From Lottiidibacillus patelloidae (GTDB taxonomy: Bacteria; Bacillota; Bacilli; Bacillales; SA5d-4): 64,000 nt of DNA. Position 1 is the stretch's first letter. The number at the start of each line of letters is the position of its first letter. The stretch spans positions 186,001 to 250,000 of the forward strand of contig NZ_NPIA01000001.1 in NCBI RefSeq assembly GCF_002262935.1, read 5' to 3'. Below the pieces are notes generated by a model, which was given only the letters and a program-made list of their open reading frames with translations, was not told the origin of the DNA and searched no databases. A program made the translations under genes and the position numbers. This document shows positions 50,819 through 61,482 of this stretch, in pieces.

Positions 50819-51751
50819 ATGAATGCAGGGATTATTGGAATAGGAAAATACGTTCCTGAAAGGATAGTAACAAATCAAGAATTAGAACAAATGGTAGATA
50901 CATCCGATGAATGGATTCGTACAAGAACAGGTATTGAAGAAAGAAGAATAGCTGCAGATGATATTGACACATCAGATATGGCATTTTTTGCTGCGGAAAA
51001 AGCATTAAAAGACGCAAATATATCAGCAGAAGATTTAGATTTAATTTTAGTAGCAACAGTTACACCCGATCAGCCCTTTCCATCAGTAGCTTGCCTTATT
51101 CAAGATCGTTTAGGAGCTAGAAAAGCTGCAGCGATGGATGTTAGTGCTGCTTGTTCTGGGTTTATGTATGGAATGATAACTGCCAAACAATTTATTGAGA
51201 CAGGAACTTATAAAAATGTACTAGTAGTTGGTTCTGAAAAACTATCAAAAATCTTAGATTGGGAAGATCGCAATACAGCTGTTTTATTTGGTGATGGAGC
51301 TGGTGCTGCTGTTATTGGTGAAGTTTCTGAAGGGAATGGAATTCTTTCATTCGAATTAGGATCAGACGGATCTGGTGCAAAGCATCTTTATCAAGATGAA
51401 TTTGTTCAAATGAACGGTAGAGAAGTGTTTAAGTTTGCTGTAAGACAAATGGGAGAGTCTTCATTAAATGTGATTGAAAAAGCTGGCTTACAAAAAGAAG
51501 ATGTTGATTTCTTAATACCTCATCAAGCTAATATTCGTATTATGGAAGCTTCAAGACAACGTCTAGATTTGCCAGAGGAAAAAATGTCTTATACAGTTAA
51601 GAAATATGGTAATACATCATCTTCCTCTATCCCAATGGCTTTAGTTGAAGAAGTTGAAAATGGTAAAATAAAAGATGGAGATGTAGTAATCCTTGTCGGT
51701 TTCGGTGGAGGATTAACTTGGGGTGCGGTTGCACTTCGCTGGGGAAAATAA
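50819..51751 (+). CDS. fabH: Beta-ketoacyl-ACP synthase III
   Basis: A 310-residue KAS III. Catalytic Cys in [12 protein letters not shown] (about 112), His in PHQANIRI (about 238) and Asn in KYGNTSSSS (about 268) are all present. It condenses acyl-CoA (iso/anteiso starters in bacilli) with malonyl-ACP to start fatty acid synthesis. AAAGGGG precedes ATG 50819; a FapR-like box lies upstream. Followed 17 bases later by fabF. Confidence 0.95.
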   Translation: MNAGIIGIGKYVPERIVTNQELEQMVDTSDEWIRTRTGIEERRIAADDIDTSDMAFFAAEKALKDANISAEDLDLILVATVTPDQPFPSVACLIQDRLGARKAAAMDVSAACSGFMYGMITAKQFIETGTYKNVLVVGSEKLSKILDWEDRNTAVLFGDGAGAAVIGEVSEGNGILSFELGSDGSGAKHLYQDEFVQMNGREVFKFAVRQMGESSLNVIEKAGLQKEDVDFLIPHQANIRIMEASRQRLDLPEEKMSYTVKKYGNTSSSSIPMALVEEVENGKIKDGDVVILVGFGGGLTWGAVALRWGK

Positions 51752-51768
51752 TGAAAGGTGGAATTAGC

Positions 51769-53007
51769 ATGGAAAATAGAAGAGTAGTTGTAACAGGGCT
51801 AGGTGCTGTAACACCACTTGGAAATGACGTTGGTTCAACTTGGGAGAATATTAAAAATGGTAAATCAGGAATTGGTCCATTAACTCGCGTAAACGCTGAG
51901 GATTTTCCAGTAAAAGTTGCTGGAGAACTTAAAGACTTTGACCCATCTGTATACATGGAAAAGAAAGATGCCCGTAAAATGGATAAATTTACTCAATATG
52001 CGATGGCAGCTTCGATTCAGGCAGTGAAAGATGCGAATTTAGTTATTAATGAAGAAAATGCTACTCGCGTTGGTGTTTGGATAGGTTCTGGAATTGGAGG
52101 AATGGAAACGTATGAGGAGCAATTCCATAAGTTCCTTAACAAAGGGTACCGTCGTGTATCACCATTCTTTGTGCCAATGATGATTCCGGACATGGCTTCA
52201 GGACAAGTTTCTATTGCATTAGGAGCAAAAGGAATTAATTCTTGTACTGTAACTGCTTGTGCTTCTGGAACAAACTCAATTGGCGATGCCTTTAAAGCAA
52301 TTCAGCGTGGGGACGCTGATGTAATGATTACGGGAGGAACAGAAGCGCCAATTACCAATATGTCCGTTGCTGGCTTCGTTCAAGCAACAGCTTTATCTTT
52401 AAATCCAGATATGAAAACAGCTAGTAGACCGTTCGATAAAAATCGTGATGGATTCGTAATGGGTGAAGGTGCAGGTGTAGTGATACTCGAGTCGCTTGAA
52501 TCTGCACAAAAACGTGGTGCGAAAATCTATGCTGAAATCGTAGGGTATGGATCTACTGGTGACGCTCATCACATTACATCGCCAGCTCCTGAAGGTGAAG
52601 GTGGAGCTAGAGCAATGAAGATGGCCTTGGATGACGCAAACGTTGATCCTAACGAAGTAGATTATATTAACGCCCATGGTACAAGTACGGAATATAATGA
52701 TAAGTTTGAAACGGCGGCTATTAAATCAGTATTTTCAGACCATGCATATAAACTAGCAGTTAGTTCAACAAAATCAATGACCGGACATTTACTTGGAGCA
52801 GCTGGTGGTATAGAAGCAATCTTTACTGCAAAGGCGATACATGAAGGAATTTTACCGCCAACAATTAACTACGAAACTCCCGATGAAGAATGTGATTTAG
52901 ATTACGTTCCAAACGAAGCTCGTAAGCGCGACGTTAACGTTGCGATGAGTAATTCCTTAGGTTTCGGTGGACATAACGCAACAATCGTCTTTAAAAAATT
53001 TAATTAA
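51769..53007 (+). CDS. fabF: Beta-ketoacyl-ACP synthase II
   Basis: A 412-residue KAS II. Catalytic Cys in [13 protein letters not shown] (about 163), His in YINAHGTST (about 302), His in [14 protein letters not shown] (about 339). It elongates acyl-ACP chains; forms the fabH-fabF operon typical of Bacillus. ATG 51769 follows AAGGTGG; the longer frame would begin inside fabH. Terminator at 53016-53053. Confidence 0.96.
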   Translation: MENRRVVVTGLGAVTPLGNDVGSTWENIKNGKSGIGPLTRVNAEDFPVKVAGELKDFDPSVYMEKKDARKMDKFTQYAMAASIQAVKDANLVINEENATRVGVWIGSGIGGMETYEEQFHKFLNKGYRRVSPFFVPMMIPDMASGQVSIALGAKGINSCTVTACASGTNSIGDAFKAIQRGDADVMITGGTEAPITNMSVAGFVQATALSLNPDMKTASRPFDKNRDGFVMGEGAGVVILESLESAQKRGAKIYAEIVGYGSTGDAHHITSPAPEGEGGARAMKMALDDANVDPNEVDYINAHGTSTEYNDKFETAAIKSVFSDHAYKLAVSSTKSMTGHLLGAAGGIEAIFTAKAIHEGILPPTINYETPDEECDLDYVPNEARKRDVNVAMSNSLGFGGHNATIVFKKFN

Positions 53008-53015
53008 GACAAGAA

Positions 53016-53053
53016 AGCTATTGAGATATTTCCACTATCTCAATAGCTTTTTT
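53016..53053 (+). terminator. Terminator of fabH-fabF
   Basis: AAAGCTATTGAGATA / TATCTCAATAGCTTT stem with a short loop and T7. Confidence 0.9.
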
Positions 53054-53106
53054 TGTGACCTCAACTCTTTCAATTTCATAATTTGAATGGAAGGGAGTTG
53101 ATTTAT

Positions 53107-53949
53107 ATGAATATCGTAAACACGAAAAAATGGCTTAAAGATTTAGATAATAGCCTTGAAAACCGTAGTATTTTCACTTCAGGTAAGACACTTTTACATG
53201 ACAAGCTAATTGTTCCTCTAACGGATTACTTCCCTGGTGTAAACTCGTATGAAATTCTTGAATACCTCCAATCACACGGACTTTTTCAAACAAAAGATAG
53301 TAATCAAATAAGCAACTTCATAACTTTTCTTACCCAAAAGAAAGTAGAAAAAGTAGTTGCGGCACAACTTAAGAAACTTAAAAAAGAATGGAATGGGCCG
53401 AGTGTTAATGTGTTTTTGCTTCCGATTGACGAAGGAAATACTGATTTACTAAAAGAATTAGGATGGAAGTGCGGATTAGGATTCTCAGATAAAACATTTA
53501 TTTTTTTAAGCGCTAAAGTCTCGTTAAAAGGCTTACTTGCAGTAATTACACATGAATACCATCACGTTTGCCGACTAAAACACAGTAAAAAAGATTTACC
53601 TGACTTTAGTTTGCTTGACTCTTTATTAATAGAAGGTTTAGCCGAATTTGCAGTAGAGGAATATGTGGGAGCAAAGCATTTAGCTCCATGGTGTAATCGT
53701 TACAATAAAAAAGTGCTGAAACGTTTTTGGGAAAGCACTATGAAAAATAATTTAAACTTAATTGGCAAAAAAAATCATCATTCATTCTTGTATGGAAATG
53801 AATCAAAGCTGCCGAAATGGATTGGATATAGCATTGGCTATGACATTGTAAAGTCGATCATTAAACAGAATACTCATTATAAAACTGCTGATTTACTTAA
53901 TAAAAAAAGTGAAGAATTACTGTCATTATCAACATACAAAATGAAATAA
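53107..53949 (+). CDS. yjaZ: YjaZ-like (DUF2268) putative Zn-dependent protease
   Basis: A 280-residue protein. The HExxH motif is visible in VITHEYHHVCRLKHSKK (about 152-168), and LIEGLAEFAVEEYVG (about 180-194) supplies the Glu of the ExxA(E) third-ligand helix. DUF2268 proteins are predicted metallopeptidases of unknown target; B. subtilis yjaZ also follows fabF. ATG 53107 with AAGGGAG 10 bases upstream is used in place of the earlier TTG. Confidence 0.82.
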   Translation: MNIVNTKKWLKDLDNSLENRSIFTSGKTLLHDKLIVPLTDYFPGVNSYEILEYLQSHGLFQTKDSNQISNFITFLTQKKVEKVVAAQLKKLKKEWNGPSVNVFLLPIDEGNTDLLKELGWKCGLGFSDKTFIFLSAKVSLKGLLAVITHEYHHVCRLKHSKKDLPDFSLLDSLLIEGLAEFAVEEYVGAKHLAPWCNRYNKKVLKRFWESTMKNNLNLIGKKNHHSFLYGNESKLPKWIGYSIGYDIVKSIIKQNTHYKTADLLNKKSEELLSLSTYKMK

Positions 53950-54013
53950 GTTGTCCTATTTTTATAGAAGTTTCATATAAGTAGTTATAAAAAGAAGAAA
54001 AGGGGGAAAACAA

Positions 54014-54261
54014 ATGGTAGAAAAGAAAACTCCCTTCTTGTTGTACAAGTTATGATCTTGCGTTTTTTTTTATTATTACTTGGTTTTGGACTAGCTTGTA
54101 TTGGGGGCATAAGTATTATTGCTTATTTAAACTTAATAACAACAGGTCTGACTTTTACGGAATACTTAATATTTATTAGCTATAAAATAGAGTGCTACTT
54201 TTTTCCCGTAGGGGTTATCTTAATTTGGTTTAGTATCTATGGACGTAAATGGGAATGGTAA
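54014..54261 (+). pseudogene. Small membrane protein with apparent frameshift near 54027
   Basis: Strong AGGGGG site at 54001-54006 precedes ATG 54014, which reads 13 codons (MVEKKTPFLLYKL) and stops at TGA overlapping ATG 54052 (ATGA). From 54052 a frame runs to 54261: MILRFFLLLLGFGLACIGGI, two or more hydrophobic spans. In that frame the region just upstream also reads as coding (NSLLVVQVMILRF), and adding one A to the AAAA run at 54026-54029 joins it to MVEKK. So either a one-base error or deletion, or a short leader coupled to a 69-residue protein. ATG 54052 lacks its own ribosome-binding site. Confidence 0.6.
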
Positions 54262-54366
54262 TCAGCTAGGAAAATTATTTAACAAATGGTCTTTAATGGA
54301 ATAAAATCATTCCCTCCTGACTATACTGAATGTTACATACGCTAGGAAAAGTGAGGGGTTTAAGCC

Positions 54367-55113
54367 ATGTTATATTTACACGATGTATGGGTAAATTGGT
54401 TTGAAGGAGAAGAAAATGGATATAATGTGTGTGAATTCCATGAGTGGCGTAAAACTGATTCTATTGAACTTCTCGATCAAGTACCAATATTAAAAATCGA
54501 TCGTTGTCTATTTAACTATATCGAAAATGATTTAGCGGAAATACCTCAAGCCTTACTAGATGATATTTATCAAAAGGCTTATGCTAGAAAAAATCATCAG
54601 AGAATACAACTTGAATATTGTTTCTTAATTACCGATGGTATTGGAATTTTAGCAGTCGATACAATGGGGTACCGTCTACCGATTAGAAAAAGTAGAATTA
54701 TACCTCGTCAGGCACAGCTAGTGTATGATATGACAGAAAACGCCGACCCAGTTGATTACTATGATTTTCAAGAAGAAGGATTAAGAGAATACCATATACT
54801 ATCTCCTGCTCCAGATACAATGGCAGGCCTAACTAGAAAAGAGCGTCAACTTAAACAACTTTTATTTATGGCTTTAGATCAATTATACTCTGCAGAAAAT
54901 ATCGCTGAGGTTCGATATTGGTATACAGAATGGAAACCTGAAAAATATGCTGAAAGCCAAACGATGAATGCGGAAGATATGTGGAATGAATTATATAACG
55001 ATGTACAAAAAGGATGGAGTGCAAAACATGATGCGTATTGTCGAAGCATTATTAAGGGACAACCATTCTTTGAAAAACTTTGGCAATTTGAACAAGAAGA
55101 GCGGGTAAATTAA
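54367..55113 (+). CDS. yjbA: YjbA family (UPF0736) protein
   Basis: A 248-residue protein: [20 protein letters not shown] at the N-terminus and [20 protein letters not shown] match the UPF0736/YjbA family. Function unknown. Position between yjaZ and trpS-opp agrees with B. subtilis. GTGAGGGG lies upstream of ATG 54367. Terminator follows. Confidence 0.92.
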   Translation: MLYLHDVWVNWFEGEENGYNVCEFHEWRKTDSIELLDQVPILKIDRCLFNYIENDLAEIPQALLDDIYQKAYARKNHQRIQLEYCFLITDGIGILAVDTMGYRLPIRKSRIIPRQAQLVYDMTENADPVDYYDFQEEGLREYHILSPAPDTMAGLTRKERQLKQLLFMALDQLYSAENIAEVRYWYTEWKPEKYAESQTMNAEDMWNELYNDVQKGWSAKHDAYCRSIIKGQPFFEKLWQFEQEERVN

Positions 55114-55142
55114 AAAAGCAACAAAAGTGTTGCTTTTTTTGT
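55112..55142 (+). terminator. Terminator after yjbA
   Basis: AAAGCAACA / TGTTGCTTT stem with a 4-nt loop and T7. Confidence 0.9.
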
Positions 55143-55163
55143 TTAGGAATATCTCTTTATTTA

Positions 55164-56444
55164 CTAATCGTTCTCCACGACGCCCATTTCAAGTTTTACT
55201 TTTTGTAGTTGAAGAATACCTATCTGCACATCTACAGAAAAAGTTGAATGAAATGAACGAAAATTTTCATTTTCACTTTGTTTTTTTGAGTCAGAGATAT
55301 TAGTTGCTTCATGGAACATAGCTGATATTAATTCAAATTGTATTGGTTCATTATATTCAATTTTATTTCTAATTACTTTCCTGTTTGTTTCATTACTATA
55401 TTTATCTTCATTTAAAAACGTAAATGACTGCTGATCTAGTAATGATAATAGAGGGGAGCGACTTTCAGGGAATGTTACTGTAGTACAGAACTGAAAGGGG
55501 ATATCCATTTTTTGTTGTTTCTTCGTAAGAATAGAACCATCATTTCTTTGCTTAGTAGCTGAAGTGTATTCAATCGTTTTGTGAATCTCACATTGTACGT
55601 AAAGCTTTCCTTTACAAACTTTATAACTATTTGGTATGAATCGAGTTGGAACAAATTCGCATGCAATGATTGATATGTCGTTAATAGTAGAAGTTATTTC
55701 CGAAGCTGCTTCTGATAAAAATACTTCTCCTTCTAGACTTATTGAACATTCTGGTTTAGCTAGCATTCGCAGAGCTTTAATAATATTAGACGAAGATAAA
55801 ACGTCTTTATTAGGTATTTCTTTTTCAAAACCACTAGTAATTTTGAAACCATAATTCGGATTAGATTTCTCTTCCCGACTTTCTTCTTTACTATCCAAAC
55901 TATCCAACCCCTCTTTCTTTATTTGAGTTTTATTGTGGTTTTCACTCTCTATTTTTAATGAAGTAGCATCAAACTTTCCTTTCAATTTGTCTAATTCTCT
56001 AGATTTAGTTGTAGAATGACCTCTACTATTTTGGATAGATGTTTTACTATTTATCTCATGAACAGATAAGGCAACTTTATTCTCTAAATTATTATCATCC
56101 CTTATATATTGAAGATAGGTGGAGAAGAAGTTATCGTTTTCTACATTAGTTTTACTGTCTTTTCTTTTTTTACTGTCTTCATTTGTTTCAATATTTTTGT
56201 TCTTTTTTGTTTTTTCATATTTATCGTTACTTGAGTGTTGATTACCGTTGCTTAGATTAGCATTATTTTCGTTTTTTACTCTATTTGTCGTTATTGCTGC
56301 AGTATATGGTGTTAGTAGCATTTTTATATACCTTTGCTTTTGCATACTGATATCCTCTCGCTTCAGTTCTAGAGAATTGTTAGGAAGAGGTTCTTCTATT
56401 TCCATTTTATTTGGTAATGTATATTTACATTTTTTACACATCAT
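55164..56444 (-). CDS. BC_2427/spore-coat-like protein with long low-complexity middle
   Basis: A 426-residue protein. N-terminus CKKCKYTLPNKMEIEEP; residues of about 50-230 are low-complexity, rich in Lys, Asn, Ser, Thr and Glu, presumably disordered; the C-terminal 200 residues (IIACEFVPTRFIPNSYKVCK, KLYVQCEIHKTIEYTSATKQ, MDIPFQFCTTVTFPES) resemble the SPOCS/BC_2427-type spore-coat domain. So a spore-envelope role is likely but inferred. ATG 56444 or the adjacent ATG 56441 follow GGAGGTGG; the longer reading would begin before it. It sits between yjbA and trpS. Confidence 0.65.
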   Translation of the reverse strand: MMCKKCKYTLPNKMEIEEPLPNNSLELKREDISMQKQRYIKMLLTPYTAAITTNRVKNENNANLSNGNQHSSNDKYEKTKKNKNIETNEDSKKRKDSKTNVENDNFFSTYLQYIRDDNNLENKVALSVHEINSKTSIQNSRGHSTTKSRELDKLKGKFDATSLKIESENHNKTQIKKEGLDSLDSKEESREEKSNPNYGFKITSGFEKEIPNKDVLSSSNIIKALRMLAKPECSISLEGEVFLSEAASEITSTINDISIIACEFVPTRFIPNSYKVCKGKLYVQCEIHKTIEYTSATKQRNDGSILTKKQQKMDIPFQFCTTVTFPESRSPLLSLLDQQSFTFLNEDKYSNETNRKVIRNKIEYNEPIQFELISAMFHEATNISDSKKQSENENFRSFHSTFSVDVQIGILQLQKVKLEMGVVEND

Positions 56445-56512
56445 TGCCACCTCCATATAAAAATTTGGATTTAGTAGCTTAGTGATTTTCTTCTTATTCA
56501 TCTAAAATATGA

Positions 56513-56539
56513 AAAAACGGATCGGCATATGCCAACCCG

Positions 56540-56541
<2 letters not shown>
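56513..56541 (-). terminator. Terminator of trpS
   Basis: On the minus strand AACGG(G)TTGGC / GCC(GA)TCCGTT surrounds ATAT, followed by T6, right after the trpS stop. Confidence 0.75.
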
Positions 56542-57838
<1,297 letters not shown>

Positions 57839-57891
57839 TCATTAATTTTTAATTATTATATGAGAGTATGGAAAAATATGCAACATTTAAT

Positions 57892-58269
57892 TTATATTGC
57901 TGAATAAGCAAGAAACATAGTAACGATAAATAAGAAAATACCCGAGATAATCATAGCAGGCATATATGTAAAGGATAACCTTTTAATTTCATTATCATTC
58001 GTATTTTCTCCTTCTAGCTCGGCTAAATACTTTCCTTTGCGAGTAATACTTTTATATACACGTTTAAAGGAATAATTAATAGCAGTGAAAAGGCCACCCT
58101 GAATTACGAACAGCGTACCACCTACTATTATTAAAACTAATGAAATCATAAATAAATTATTTATAAAAGCTGTAAATAAATTTTCATTTGCTGTAAACAA
58201 TAAAAATAGGCTACCCAATAATGTACTTATTATTGTTAAGTAAAGAGCTCGTTTCAATTGTATTTTCAT
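57892..58269 (-). CDS. DUF3899 membrane protein
   Basis: A 125-residue protein with four hydrophobic spans; FVIQGGLFTAINYSFKRVY followed by KSITRKGKYLAELE and a final span matches the DUF3899 family found beside opp genes in related bacilli. Function unknown. GGAGG precedes ATG 58269. Confidence 0.75.
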   Translation of the reverse strand: MKIQLKRALYLTIISTLLGSLFLLFTANENLFTAFINNLFMISLVLIIVGGTLFVIQGGLFTAINYSFKRVYKSITRKGKYLAELEGENTNDNEIKRLSFTYMPAMIISGIFLFIVTMFLAYSAI

Positions 58270-58490
58270 AATATCCTCCGTTTTGTAAAAGTTAAGTTAT
58301 TGTCATTATAGTGAAAAGAATAATATAGGACAACTTAACCTGATTAAATAGGGGATTTTGAATATATAACTGAAAATTTTAACAATAAAAACTAATTACA
58401 AAAGTGAATTTATATGGGTAAAAAGACCTAATTTACGTAACATAAACGTAATAAATAAAGCATTTGTCACAAAAGTATAAAAAAAATGAA

Positions 58491-58518
58491 TGCAAAATGT
58501 TTTGAAAACTTGTATAAT
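58491..58518 (+). promoter_or_regulatory. Predicted oppA promoter
   Basis: TATAAT at 58513-58518 with a weak TGCAAA (58491-58496) 16 bases upstream. The rest of 58270-58590 is AT-rich; the leader then has a small hairpin GGTGAGAC / GTTTCACC at 58529-58557. Nothing else is recognised in that gap. Confidence 0.45.
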
Positions 58519-58592
58519 AACAATTGTAGGTGAGACAAAATAAAAAATGGTTTCACCGAAAAGGTTTTTAAAATAGAGGAGGGTATTTACTC

Positions 58593-60362
58593 ATGAAAGC
58601 AAAATGGTCAATTTTTGCTGTTCTAGTACTAGTTATGAGTTTACTTCTAGCTGCTTGTGGTGGCGACAAAGAAGAAACACCTAACGAAAACGGAACAGAC
58701 GAGCCAGGTACAAACGAAGAAAATAACGGTACTGATGATCCAGAAGAAGATGGAGACACTACAGGATTTGTAGCTCCAGACGCTTCTGAATTACACGATG
58801 AGCAAGTTTTAAACTTATTAGGTGGTTCTGAGATTCCTTCAATGGATACTACTCAAGCTACTGATGCTGTTTCATTCACTGTAATGAACAACGTATTTGA
58901 AGGTTTATACCGCATGAGCTGGGAAAACACTCCAACTCCAGGTGTAGCTGAATCTGTTGACATTAGTGAAGATGGAATGACTTACACTTTTAACTTACGT
59001 ACAGACGCAGTATGGAGCAATGGTACTCCTGTAACTGCTAACGATTTCCTTTATGCTTGGAAGAAAGCTTTACACCAAGATACATTATCTCCATACGCTT
59101 TCATCATGTCACCAATCAAGAATGTTAACGCAATCATTGGTGATTCTGACGAAGGTGAAGATCATGAATTATACGGTAACGTTGACGCTTTAGGTGTTAC
59201 GGCTACTGATGAGCACACTTTAGTTGTTGAATTAGAGCAACCAACTGCTTATTTCTTAGGATTAACTTCATTCCCAACTTTCCACCCTCAAAACGAAGCT
59301 TACGTTACTGAGCAAGGTGAAGAGTATGGTTTAGAAGCTAACACTTTAATCTACAACGGTCCTTTCGTACTTAGCGATTGGAAGCATGACGAAGGTTGGA
59401 CTTATACTAAGAACCCAACTTACTGGGATGCTGAAACTGTAATGTTAGATGCAATTAACGTTAAAATCGTTAAAGAAGTTGCTACAGGTCTTAACCTTTA
59501 CAAAACTGGTGAAGTTGACCGTGCTGGTTTAAGCTCTGAGCACGTTGATACTTACAAGAACGATCCTGAATATGCTGATCAATTCAAGACTTCTAAGTCT
59601 CCAGTATTATTCTACCTAAAGTTTAACCAAAAGAACGAATATTTAGCTAACTTAAACATCCGTAAAGCATTAAGCTTAGGTTGGGATAAGTTTGGTTTAA
59701 CAAACGAAATCCTTGCTAACGGATCAACTCCTGCATACTTCCATGTTCCAACTGATTTCGTTTATGACGAGAATGGTGAAGACTTCCGTGCTAAATACGG
59801 TGACTTCAACGTGGAAGACAAGACAAAAGCTGCTCAATACTGGGCTGACGGTCTTGCTGAATTAGGAACTGACGCTATCGAAGTTGAATTATTAAACTAT
59901 GAAGGTGACAGTGCTCGTAAGATTGGTGAATACTTAAAGAACCAATTAGAAGGTACTTTACCTGGATTAACTTTAACAATTTCTCAAATGCCATTTAAGC
60001 AAAAGCTTGCTCTTGAAGATGCTGGCGATTACGAGATCTCATTCTCTGGATGGGGACCTGACTACCAAGATCCAATGACATTCATTGACATGTGGGTAAC
60101 TGGTGGTAACTACAATGACTTAAGCTACTCAAATGCTGAATTTGATAAGTTAGTAACAGATGCTAAGAAGAGCTCAGACTTTGCAGCTCGTTGGGATATG
60201 TTACAAGAAGCAGAGCGTATTCTTTTAGAAGAAGACTTCGCTATCTGCCCAATGTACCAACGTGGAAGCAGCTACCTAGCTCAACCATACGTGAAGAATT
60301 ACACAATTCACCCGTTTGGTCCAGACGTATCTTACAAGTGGACTTACATCGAAAAGCACTAA
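58593..60362 (+). CDS. oppA: Oligopeptide ABC transporter, substrate-binding lipoprotein
   Basis: A 589-residue SBP family 5 lipoprotein. Signal with LLAAC lipobox (about 17-21), then an acidic linker of Glu/Asp/Asn/Thr/Gly to about 52, then the peptide-binding domain with SIDISEDGMTYTFNLR-like start (SVDISEDGMTYTFNLRTDAV, about 122-141). It captures oligopeptides outside the cell and delivers them to OppBC. The acidic linker suits surfaces of alkaliphiles. RBS GAGGAGGG before ATG 58593. A terminator-like hairpin separates it from oppB. Confidence 0.94.
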   Translation: MKAKWSIFAVLVLVMSLLLAACGGDKEETPNENGTDEPGTNEENNGTDDPEEDGDTTGFVAPDASELHDEQVLNLLGGSEIPSMDTTQATDAVSFTVMNNVFEGLYRMSWENTPTPGVAESVDISEDGMTYTFNLRTDAVWSNGTPVTANDFLYAWKKALHQDTLSPYAFIMSPIKNVNAIIGDSDEGEDHELYGNVDALGVTATDEHTLVVELEQPTAYFLGLTSFPTFHPQNEAYVTEQGEEYGLEANTLIYNGPFVLSDWKHDEGWTYTKNPTYWDAETVMLDAINVKIVKEVATGLNLYKTGEVDRAGLSSEHVDTYKNDPEYADQFKTSKSPVLFYLKFNQKNEYLANLNIRKALSLGWDKFGLTNEILANGSTPAYFHVPTDFVYDENGEDFRAKYGDFNVEDKTKAAQYWADGLAELGTDAIEVELLNYEGDSARKIGEYLKNQLEGTLPGLTLTISQMPFKQKLALEDAGDYEISFSGWGPDYQDPMTFIDMWVTGGNYNDLSYSNAEFDKLVTDAKKSSDFAARWDMLQEAERILLEEDFAICPMYQRGSSYLAQPYVKNYTIHPFGPDVSYKWTYIEKH

Positions 60363-60389
60363 GTCTATTTGTTAAAAAAGCTTTAACAG

Positions 60390-60426
60390 GAGAGTATATG
60401 TCGTCCTGGCATATACTCTCTTTTTT
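60390..60426 (+). terminator. Attenuator-type terminator between oppA and oppB
   Basis: 11-bp stem GAGAGTATATG / CATATACTCTC with a 9-nt loop and T6. Such hairpins raise binding-protein levels over the permease; opp genes continue downstream. Confidence 0.85.
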
Positions 60427-60525
60427 CCTGTCTATGCAAAAACGAACTGAAAATAAAGAATATTCTGTTTAAACGACAATTCGACAATAATCATGTATAA
60501 TAAATATCTATGAGGGGGTGTTGAA

Positions 60526-61482
60526 ATGGTAAGATATGTTCTCGGTCGTATAGGATTTATGGTAGTTACTTTATTTATCATCGCAACATTAACGTTCTTC
60601 TTAATGCAGACGTTACCGGGATCGCCATTTAACAATGAGGACAAACTAACAGATACACAAAAGGCAAGATTATATGCAAAGTATGGATTAGATGATCCAA
60701 TACCAGTTCAATACGTAAAGTACTTAGGTGAAATGTTACGAGGAGACTTCGGGGAGTCATACCAAAGTGATGGTCGACCTGTAACTCGTATGATTACTGA
60801 GCGAATTGGACCATCAGCATTTATCGGTGGCCAAGCTATGGCTATTGGTACTTTCTTAGGTCTTCTGTTAGGAATAATAGCTGCACTAAGGCATAACACA
60901 TACGCCGATTATGGTGTAATGGTCTTCGCAGTAGTTGGTACATCGATACCATCGTTCGTATTCGCCGCTGTATTACAATTATACTTCGGGGTTTATTTAG
61001 AAATTTTACCTGTAGCTTTATGGAACAGTGAAGCTCAAATTTTCGAGTGGGCGTACTTGAAATATACTGTTTTACCATCAGTAGCACTTGCAGTAGGTGT
61101 TATCGCTGGTATTGCACGTTTCATGCGTACTGAAATGCTTGAAGTATTAGGACAAGATTATATTATAACAGCACATGCTAAAGGCCTTTCAAAAGGTACA
61201 GTAGTAATTAAGCACTCAATTCGTAATGCTTTAATACCTGTTATAACAATTGCTGGTCCAATGACTTTAGGTATTATGACTGGATCACTCGTAATTGAAA
61301 AAATATTTGCCGTTCCTGGATTAGGTCGTCTATTCGTAGACTCCATTGTTACGAATGACTACACTGTAATTATGGGATTAACAATGTTTTATAGTGCATT
61401 ATTCGTTGCTGTAATTTTAATTGTTGACTTACTTTACGGTGTAATTGATCCTAGAATACGTTTAGCTGGGGGTAAATCGTAA
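60526..61482 (+). CDS. oppB: Oligopeptide ABC transporter permease OppB
   Basis: A 318-residue DppB/OppB-type permease with six hydrophobic segments. The EAA loop sequence for ABC contact reads TAHAKGLSKGTVVIKHSIRN (about 219-238). GAGGGGGTG precedes ATG 60526. Its stop shares one base with the oppC start. Confidence 0.95.
   Translation: MVRYVLGRIGFMVVTLFIIATLTFFLMQTLPGSPFNNEDKLTDTQKARLYAKYGLDDPIPVQYVKYLGEMLRGDFGESYQSDGRPVTRMITERIGPSAFIGGQAMAIGTFLGLLLGIIAALRHNTYADYGVMVFAVVGTSIPSFVFAAVLQLYFGVYLEILPVALWNSEAQIFEWAYLKYTVLPSVALAVGVIAGIARFMRTEMLEVLGQDYIITAHAKGLSKGTVVIKHSIRNALIPVITIAGPMTLGIMTGSLVIEKIFAVPGLGRLFVDSIVTNDYTVIMGLTMFYSALFVAVILIVDLLYGVIDPRIRLAGGKS

Noticed and set aside
58364-58378. CodY box upstream of oppA
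   Set aside because: ATATAACTGAAAATT has four mismatches to AATTTTCWGAAAATT and lies about 135 bases upstream of the predicted promoter.
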